From Pelagibius sp. Alg239-R121 (GTDB lineage: Bacteria > Pseudomonadota > Alphaproteobacteria > Kiloniellales > Kiloniellaceae): a stretch of 64,000 bases of DNA. Position 1 is the first letter of the stretch, and each line of letters starts with the position of its first letter. The notes beneath the pieces were generated by a model. It was not told the origin of the DNA. It ran no database searches and saw only the letters and a list, made by a program, of their open reading frames with translations. The stretch spans positions 124,001-188,000 of the forward strand of contig NZ_CAMZOF010000002.1 of the NCBI RefSeq assembly GCF_947331435.1, given 5' to 3'. This document shows positions 58,786 to 64,000 of this stretch, piece by piece. The position numbers were made by a program, and so were the translations under genes.

Positions 58786-59484
58786 ATGATTGAAGATCCC
58801 CCCGTCCTGACGGCCCGCCGCAAGATCGAACGCCCGGCACCGGAGGTCGTCTCGGCCTTTTCCGGCATTGCCACCAGTAATCTGGTCGATGCTTTGGGCG
58901 GCGGCGGCGCTCTGCACCACAGCATCAAACCGCTGGGTGCCGGGGATGGCCTGCCGTTCAAATTTTGCGGGACCGCCATCACCGCGCTGTGCGGCCCGTC
59001 GGATAATCTGGCGTTGTTCGCCGCGGTCGCGCTTGCCGAGCCCGGTGATGTGATCGTTGCCGGAACCGACGCCTTCAAGGGCGCGGCAGTCGCCGGCGAT
59101 CTCGTGCTCGGGATGGCCAAGAATAAAGGCGTGGTTGCCTTTGTCACCGACGGCATGCTGCGCGACTACGAGGCAATCCTGCCGGTCGGCCTGCCGGTCT
59201 ACTGCGCCGGACTGACCCCCAACTCACCGGCCCGCTCAGGCCCCGGGTCCGTCAATCTCCCGCTGTCGATTGGCGGCCTTCAGATCTCACCGGGCGATAT
59301 CCTGGCCGGTGACCGGGATGGCGTCGTCGTCATACCGCAGGCCCGCGCGTCTGAGGCCCAGGCTGCTTTACCGGCGTTGCTCGCGGCCGAGACGGCCCTT
59401 CTTTCAGAGGTCGAAAACGGCCTGGCGGTGCCCGGTCATACCGAGGCATTGCTGGCTTCCGACCGGGTACGCTTCCTCGACTGA
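58786..59484 (+). CDS. RraA/HMG-aldolase family protein
   Basis: A 232-residue member of the RraA/4-hydroxy-4-methyl-2-oxoglutarate aldolase family. Key motif: AVAGDLVLGMAKNKGVVAFVTDGMLRD, of which VTDGMLRD carries the metal- and oxaloacetate-binding aspartate and arginine. Members split 4-hydroxy-2-oxo acids to pyruvate and another oxo acid or act as oxaloacetate decarboxylases; some are RNase E regulators. Given the catabolic company an aldolase role is more likely. AGGAAG precedes ATG 58786. Convergent with the TRAP operon. Confidence 0.88.
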   Translation: MIEDPPVLTARRKIERPAPEVVSAFSGIATSNLVDALGGGGALHHSIKPLGAGDGLPFKFCGTAITALCGPSDNLALFAAVALAEPGDVIVAGTDAFKGAAVAGDLVLGMAKNKGVVAFVTDGMLRDYEAILPVGLPVYCAGLTPNSPARSGPGSVNLPLSIGGLQISPGDILAGDRDGVVVIPQARASEAQAALPALLAAETALLSEVENGLAVPGHTEALLASDRVRFLD

Positions 59485-59567
59485 ACCACCGCTTGACCTA
59501 GTAATTTGAAGCGTTTTTTGACTTACGTTGATTCGGCGCCGTCAAAACAATCTACTCCAGCCCGCGA

Positions 59568-60938
59568 TCACCTGAATACCATGGTCAGTTCAGGGAAGAG
59601 GAAAATGATAGCCAGCACCAGGATCTGCAAACCGATGAAAGGCAGGAAGCTCCGGAAGATATGGACCAGCGAGATGTGGGCCGGCGCCACGGACTTTAGA
59701 TAAAAGGCCGCCGGACCAAAAGGCGGACTCAGGAAACTCACCTGCATGTTCACGCAGAAGAGGATGCCGAACCAGACGGAAACGAAGGCGGGCGCGGCCA
59801 CCAGGGCGCCTGTCAAACCTATTTCCTCAACCGGTAGTTTGAGGACGATCGGCAGAAACACCGGCATGACCAGCAGCACGATGCCGACCCAATCCATGAT
59901 GGCGCCAAGGATCAGGAATATCACCATCATCACCAGCAGAATGCCGAAGGTCGGCAACTCGGCCCCGACGATGAGATTGGCCACATAGGTCGGGCCGCCG
60001 GCGATGGAATAGGCACCTGCCAGAGCCGTCGCGCCGAAGGTGATCCAGAGGATCGTGCCGGTCGACTTGTAGGTGCGCATCAGGGCTTCCTTGAAGAGCG
60101 CCCAAGACATTTCGCGGCGAATCACGATGAGAATCAGCACCGCGACAACCCCCATGCCCGCAGCTTCGGTGATCCCGGTGATCCCGCCGTAGATCGATCC
60201 CAGCACGACAAAGACCACCAGCAGCGGCGCCAGGAGTCCCGGCAGAGCCTTCATCTTTTCGGCCATGGTGACGCTTTCGCCGCCCTCCGGCAGCGGGGCC
60301 TGATCGGGGTTCAATCTGGTACGGATCATGATGTAGGCGATGTAGCAGCCGGCAAGGATGAACCCGGGGACGAAAGCCGCCTTGAACAGGGCATGGATCG
60401 AGGTTTCCGTCACCAGGCCATAGATGATCAGGACGATCGAGGGCGGGATCATGGTGCCCAGGCTGCCGGACGCGCAGATGGTGCCGATCGCGAGGTTCTG
60501 GTTGTAGCCAAGACGGAGCATGTTGGGCAGCGCGATCAGGCCGAGGAGCACGACTTCACCGCCGATAATCCCGGACATGGCGGCCATGATGATCGCCATG
60601 ATCGCAGTCACGATGGCGATGCCGCCACGGGTCCGGCTCAGCCAGATGTTCAGGCTGTCGAACATCGTTTTGGCGATATTCGATCTCTCCAGCAAACAGG
60701 CCATGAAGATAAATAGCGGGACGGATATCAGCACATAGTCGGTCATCAGACCGTACATGCGCTGCGCCAGAATATTGAGCGGCCCGGTTCCAAAAGACCG
60801 GAGCAACAGGTCCGGACCGAACTTCATGAACAACACGGCAACCGCCAAAAATCCCGAGGCAAACCCGAGCGGCATGCCGATCGCCAGCAGGACGAATATA
60901 CTGATCAGCAGGATCAGCGAGATCGTTCCAATGTCCAT
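59568..60938 (-). CDS. dctM: TRAP transporter large permease (DctM-like), system 2
   Basis: A 456-residue DctM subunit with twelve or more hydrophobic segments: IGMPLGFASGFLAV, SVPLFIFMACLLERSN, MAAMSGIIGGEVVLLG, IPPSIVLIIYGLVTE and GAIMDWVGIVLLVMPVFLPI. It belongs to the dicarboxylate/mannitol-like branch of larger DctM proteins. The 91 bases between it and the small subunit contain a small hairpin (CCGGC/GCCGG with a six-base loop). Confidence 0.93.
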   Translation of the reverse strand: MDIGTISLILLISIFVLLAIGMPLGFASGFLAVAVLFMKFGPDLLLRSFGTGPLNILAQRMYGLMTDYVLISVPLFIFMACLLERSNIAKTMFDSLNIWLSRTRGGIAIVTAIMAIIMAAMSGIIGGEVVLLGLIALPNMLRLGYNQNLAIGTICASGSLGTMIPPSIVLIIYGLVTETSIHALFKAAFVPGFILAGCYIAYIMIRTRLNPDQAPLPEGGESVTMAEKMKALPGLLAPLLVVFVVLGSIYGGITGITEAAGMGVVAVLILIVIRREMSWALFKEALMRTYKSTGTILWITFGATALAGAYSIAGGPTYVANLIVGAELPTFGILLVMMVIFLILGAIMDWVGIVLLVMPVFLPIVLKLPVEEIGLTGALVAAPAFVSVWFGILFCVNMQVSFLSPPFGPAAFYLKSVAPAHISLVHIFRSFLPFIGLQILVLAIIFLFPELTMVFR

Positions 60939-61029
60939 TTAATTTTCTTCCCCCTGCACCGGCGGTTTGCGGGGCCGGCTTTTTTGCCGGTTCCCCCTAC
61001 CCTGTTTCCACCCAACCGGTGTGTTCTTT

Positions 61030-61551
61030 TTAAAGGTCGTCGACGACGGCGTGCACTTCTTTTTCTTTGTGCCAATCGGAGATGAGATTTGTGACCGCCT
61101 GAACAGCGATCAGGACGACCGTAATCAGGATCAATGGCTTCATAGTAGCGGGAATCGGTGGATCCCAGGCCGTACCGAACTTCTCCCAACGCATCACCTT
61201 GGCCAGGGATTCGTTAAAGCCGCCCCACACGACGGCCGCCGAAAAGATGCAGATAAACAAGGTCGAGATCACATCGAAAAACCGTTGCCAGGCACGGGGC
61301 ACAAGATCATAGAGCATGAAGATCCGAATGTGCGCACGCTGCTGCATCACGTAGAGACCGGCCAGCAGATAGACGGCCCCCGCAACCCAAAGCGACATCT
61401 CGTTGACCCAGAGTGTCGGGCTCGAGAAGACGTAGCGCACCACCACCTCGTAGAACATGATGGCCACGATAAAGGCGACGATGAACATCGTGACGCGGCT
61501 GATCGCGATACTGACGCGGTCCATCCAGCTGGTAATTTCGTGTTCGACCAT
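61030..61551 (-). CDS. dctQ: TRAP transporter small permease (DctQ-like), system 2
   Basis: A 173-residue membrane protein with four hydrophobic segments and the DctQ pattern MFYEVVVRYVFSSPTLWVNEMS followed by QQRAHIRIFMLY (quoted in parts). ATG 61551 (MVEHEITSWMDRV) is favoured; a longer in-frame stretch upstream reads through a poly-T region and is unlikely. Confidence 0.9.
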   Translation of the reverse strand: MVEHEITSWMDRVSIAISRVTMFIVAFIVAIMFYEVVVRYVFSSPTLWVNEMSLWVAGAVYLLAGLYVMQQRAHIRIFMLYDLVPRAWQRFFDVISTLFICIFSAAVVWGGFNESLAKVMRWEKFGTAWDPPIPATMKPLILITVVLIAVQAVTNLISDWHKEKEVHAVVDDL

Positions 61552-62016
61552 TTTCCCGTTCCCTGTACTCCGGTACTCCGCTCTGCGGGAGCCAGAGGTT
61601 GTGTTTTTTTTCGATTCTACAAAACGAACAAACAGCCTATAGGCCACCCGGTGTTCTGTCTGCCTTAAAGCGCCGGATCGATCAGCCAGAGTGGCGGCTG
61701 GGCTCTCCAAACATCGAAGTCCGGAACATGATGCATGAACGCCGGTTGAGCGCTCCCGTTGCCGATGAAAGAAACCAGTCGGTCGCTCAGTCCAACAACA
61801 GCCATCTATTCAGACCCCGCTTTAAAAATCAGCAAAACATATGATGTTTACATAATCAATATGTTTGGAGTAACCCGCAAAGGCTCTCGATTTGGTCGGC
61901 TTCAACCGGAGTGACCTGGATTCCCCCGCGTTGACGCCAAGAGCCTGATCGTCTCACCTTGTCGAGAAATGGGAAAATCAGGCTCTGGCTCATCGCGGGT
62001 TTCCGGCTGGTGTGAG
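61552..62016. other. 465-base gap inside the second TRAP gene set
   Basis: Unusually long for a dctP-dctQ junction. It contains a hairpin (10-base arms AGAGCCTGAT at 61940-61949 and ATCAGGCTCT at 61977-61986, 27-base loop) shortly after the dctP stop on the minus strand, and an AT-rich area near 61830-61865 that might contain a promoter for dctQ-dctM. No open frame here looks coding. Confidence 0.45.
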
Positions 62017-63042
62017 TTACTTCACCAGGCCGAGCGTTTTCAGGAAAGCCGTGTGGCTGTCGACCAATGCGCGGGCTTCCGGTGTCTTGTCGGCCCAACC
62101 CTGCCAGGCCTTCTGCGCGGCGGCGCGGAAGTCGGCGCGGTCTTCGGCTGACCAGTCATAGAGAGTCACGCCCTTGGCACGCATGGCGGCAGCGGCCTCG
62201 TTGTTCTTCACTTCGAAGGTCAGCGCGGTCTGGAACGCCAGCTTCTGCATGGAAACCTCGATGATGCGCTGCAGGTCTTCCGGCAGGGCGTCCCAGGCAT
62301 CCTTGCGGATCGCCAGGTGATCCGAAGGCATGGAGTGAAAACCCGGGTAGGTCGCATGCGACACCAGATCATAGAGACCGAGCCCGACGTTGTTGGCGAG
62401 GCCCGAGGCATCCGCACCGTCGATGATGCCGGTCTCCAGCGCCGTGAAGATTTCGGTGAAATCCATCACGACCGGGCTGGCACCCAGCTCGGCAAAAATC
62501 TCGGTTTCCAGACCCGGAGGCGAACGGAACTTCCAGTCCTTCAGATCCTCGGGTCCGGCAATCGGCTTGGACGAAGACATCGATTCCTGGCCGTAGATCC
62601 ACCAGCCGATGAGCTGCATGTTGTATTCGTTATAGAGATTGTTGGCCGCTTTAAAACCGTCACCATGATAGAGCCAGGCGTACTGCTGCCAGGGCGTGTC
62701 GTAACCGCCCATGATATCGCCGACGAACTGGAACGCGGGGTTTTTACCCGTCTGATAAGCGCCGCCGGTCATGTCGCCGTCGAGGATACCGCTGGCGGCC
62801 GCATCGAAGGTTTCGACTGATTTCACCACAGAGGACGAGAAGAACATCTCTATATCAAGACGGCCACCGGACATGGTTTCCACGTCGTCGACGAACTGCT
62901 GCGCGAGCTTGCCGGATACGGTTTCAGGTGCGTAGTGAGTCTGGATTCTGAGGGTGTGATCTGCAGCGGCTGCACTGAAGACAACACCGCAGGACAAAGC
63001 CAGGGTTGCCGCGGTTGCCGCGAGCTGATGGGCTAGTTTCAT
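62017..63042 (-). CDS. dctP: TRAP transporter substrate-binding protein (DctP-like), system 2
   Basis: A 341-residue periplasmic protein with a Sec signal (LAATAATLALSCGVVFSAAAA). The mature chain shows HTLRIQTHYAPETVSGKLA, DWKFRSPPGLETEIFAELGASPV, the conserved R in KFRSPPG, and GIIDGADASGLANNVGLGLYD. It resembles the DctP subgroup that binds 2-oxo or hydroxy carboxylates. AGGAACTC precedes ATG 63042. Two palindromes upstream (63117-63132 and 63228-63241) look like operators. Confidence 0.92.
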   Translation of the reverse strand: MKLAHQLAATAATLALSCGVVFSAAAADHTLRIQTHYAPETVSGKLAQQFVDDVETMSGGRLDIEMFFSSSVVKSVETFDAAASGILDGDMTGGAYQTGKNPAFQFVGDIMGGYDTPWQQYAWLYHGDGFKAANNLYNEYNMQLIGWWIYGQESMSSSKPIAGPEDLKDWKFRSPPGLETEIFAELGASPVVMDFTEIFTALETGIIDGADASGLANNVGLGLYDLVSHATYPGFHSMPSDHLAIRKDAWDALPEDLQRIIEVSMQKLAFQTALTFEVKNNEAAAAMRAKGVTLYDWSAEDRADFRAAAQKAWQGWADKTPEARALVDSHTAFLKTLGLVK

Positions 63043-63116
63043 GAGTTCCTCCCGAGAACTGTTTTGTTTTTTCCGATGAAAATTGCAGGCTTCAGGTCGG
63101 CTTGTTATTTTTTGAA

Positions 63117-63132
63117 TGCTAGCATGCTAGCA
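63117..63132. promoter_or_regulatory. 16-bp perfect palindrome, tandem TGCTAGCA, upstream of dctP
   Basis: Two adjacent copies of the palindromic octamer TGCTAGCA give a 16-bp perfect palindrome 75 bases upstream of the dctP start. Such sequences occur as sites of GntR-type regulators of sugar-acid genes. Confidence 0.45.
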
Positions 63133-63227
63133 AACAATCGGCAAGCCGTTTACCTATCGCACCGGCATCAGCGCCCCACCGTCGAACGCCTTACAACAGG
63201 TTGGGGGACGCTTCGCCGCAGCATGGT

Positions 63228-63241
63228 TGTTATCGATAACA
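63228..63241. promoter_or_regulatory. LacI-type operator candidate TGTTATCGATAACA
   Basis: A perfect 14-bp palindrome with a central CG, in the 319-base gap between the GcvT-like gene and dctP, which otherwise has no gene. It differs at one position from the site at 58678-58691. Confidence 0.55.
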
Positions 63242-63361
63242 TAGTCAAGCTGACTGATGACACCGGCTCCCTTACCGACCTGCCCGGCAAGAGAGCGTGT
63301 TCAGATTTTTATTTATTCTTCAGTGCGTTAGTTTGTTTTTTCCTAACAAACTATCCGGCAC

Positions 63362-64000
63362 TTATGAACGTGGCCGCTGTTTCTGCGGATCGTAAAACGG
63401 CAGCGGCACCTGCTGCGCGGCGAGGCGCTTCAAGCGGCCGTCAAGCTGGCCGATTTCGAAGGCGGCCTGACGACTTTCTTCCGTCGAGGCCTCAAGAGCC
63501 TCGATGGCAATCCGCGCCATGGCGACCGGCTGTCCGAGTTGAGGCGAGCGGCAGGCACTGGTCACGGTGCCGACCTGGGTTCGTCCGCGAAAAACAGGAT
63601 CGCCGTGGTTCGGGCAATCCTGTCCGGTGATCACCAGGCCGACAAGCTGGCTGCGCGGTGAACCAGCGTTTCGCAAGAGGGCTTCCCGGCCGACGAATGC
63701 CCGCTCCTTTGTCTTTAAAGGCACCGCGAAGCCTGCCCCTGCCTCGAAGGGATCGGTATTTTCGTCGAACTCATGTCCGGCGGTCGGCAGGGCCGCCTCG
63801 ATCCGCAGCAGGTCGAGCGCCTCCAGGCCCATCGGGATCAGCCCCTGAGGCGCGCCCGCTTCCATGATGGCATCCCACACGGCCGCGGCATCCTCCGGCG
63901 CGGTGAAGACTTCATACCCCAGTTCGCCGGTGAAACCGCTGCGGGATACCAGAACCGCCGGCCCGTTGAAGTCGCCCACCCTGCCCACGAGAAAACGGAA
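63362..64000 (-). CDS. GcvT/aminomethyltransferase-family protein, C-terminal part (5' end outside window)
   Basis: The frame is open to the window edge, so only the last 212 codons are visible. They show the GcvT folate-binding fold: SRSGFTGELGYEVF, PMGLEALDLLRIEAALP, and FVGREALLRN followed by the C-terminal barrel with VGTVTSACRSPQLGQPVAMARI (quoted in parts). GcvT relatives include glycine cleavage T-protein, dimethylglycine/sarcosine dehydrogenase partners and DMSP demethylase DmdA; which one cannot be said without the N-terminus. It is upstream of and parallel to the second TRAP set. Confidence 0.85.
   Translation of the reverse strand, partial: FRFLVGRVGDFNGPAVLVSRSGFTGELGYEVFTAPEDAAAVWDAIMEAGAPQGLIPMGLEALDLLRIEAALPTAGHEFDENTDPFEAGAGFAVPLKTKERAFVGREALLRNAGSPRSQLVGLVITGQDCPNHGDPVFRGRTQVGTVTSACRSPQLGQPVAMARIAIEALEASTEESRQAAFEIGQLDGRLKRLAAQQVPLPFYDPQKQRPRS

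Noticed and set aside
1-64000. CRISPR arrays, tRNA, rRNA, prophage genes or pyrrolysine machinery
   Set aside because: No regularly spaced repeats, no cloverleaf-like sequence noticed in the gaps, no phage structural genes and no in-frame amber in mttB. A tRNA scan could still find something missed by eye.

Overview
This 64 kb window looks like a chromosomal segment of a metabolically versatile, probably marine or soil alphaproteobacterium. That placement is an inference from gene families: many TRAP and ABC uptake systems with Tat-type binding proteins, FCD-type GntR, TetR and GcvA-like LysR regulators, a non-pyrrolysine MttB, a 7Fe-type ferredoxin and an NCS1 transporter-kinase fusion. I see no rRNA, tRNA, CRISPR array or phage genes. 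The window is a string of catabolic modules, each with its own transporter and regulator.

Layout. (1) 1-430: end of an ABC-2 permease. (2) 480-11,900: an accessory block bounded at both ends by decayed pieces of the same insertion sequences (IS6-like and IS481-like). It holds a LysR regulator, a three-gene set (S-adenosylhomocysteine-hydrolase-like protein, DUF3293-like protein, HDxFGH putative metalloprotein) and a set closely resembling the NdmCDE N-demethylase of caffeine-degrading Pseudomonas. That set has two Rieske-oxygenase catalytic subunits without a Rieske domain, a reductase carrying an extra N-terminal Rieske domain, and a GST-like protein, followed by a GntR regulator and a BMP/PnrA-type purine-nucleoside-like binding protein. 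(3) 12,413-21,397: an NCS1 permease fused to a histidine kinase, a REC-GAF-PAS-kinase-REC hybrid and an OmpR-type regulator next to a formamide operon (formamidase, AmiS/UreI channel, FmdB-like zinc ribbon). (4) 21,489-30,441: a ProU-type betaine ABC system with two redox enzymes, a LysR regulator and an MttB-family methyltransferase. A shared TGCGTAAC element suggests joint control. (5) 30,513-43,536: a TetR regulator, TRAP transporter, FAD-free molybdenum hydroxylase, 2-oxoacid:ferredoxin oxidoreductase (KorAB), ferredoxin, AhpD-like protein and two uncharacterised proteins. Two near-identical 18-bp palindromes lie between the divergent molybdo-enzyme and korA genes. (6) 43,574-47,004: De Ley-Doudoroff galactonate genes (dgoA, dgoK, SDR) with a divergent GntR regulator. 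(7) 47,057-52,773: AraC regulator, DUF4142 protein, cupredoxin, beta-propeller protein, small membrane protein and a Kef-type antiporter. (8) 53,005-64,000: a sugar-type ABC importer, PhyH-like dioxygenase, RraA-like aldolase, second TRAP transporter and a partial GcvT-like protein. LacI-style operators recur in front of several of these units.

The strongest candidates for something new are the duplicated Rieske-less oxygenase system with a purine-type binding protein, the molybdo-hydroxylase/KorAB/ferredoxin module with its paired operators and unknown partners, and the NCS1-kinase sensor beside the formamide operon. All functional statements come from reading translated sequence and motifs by eye. 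No database search was run.
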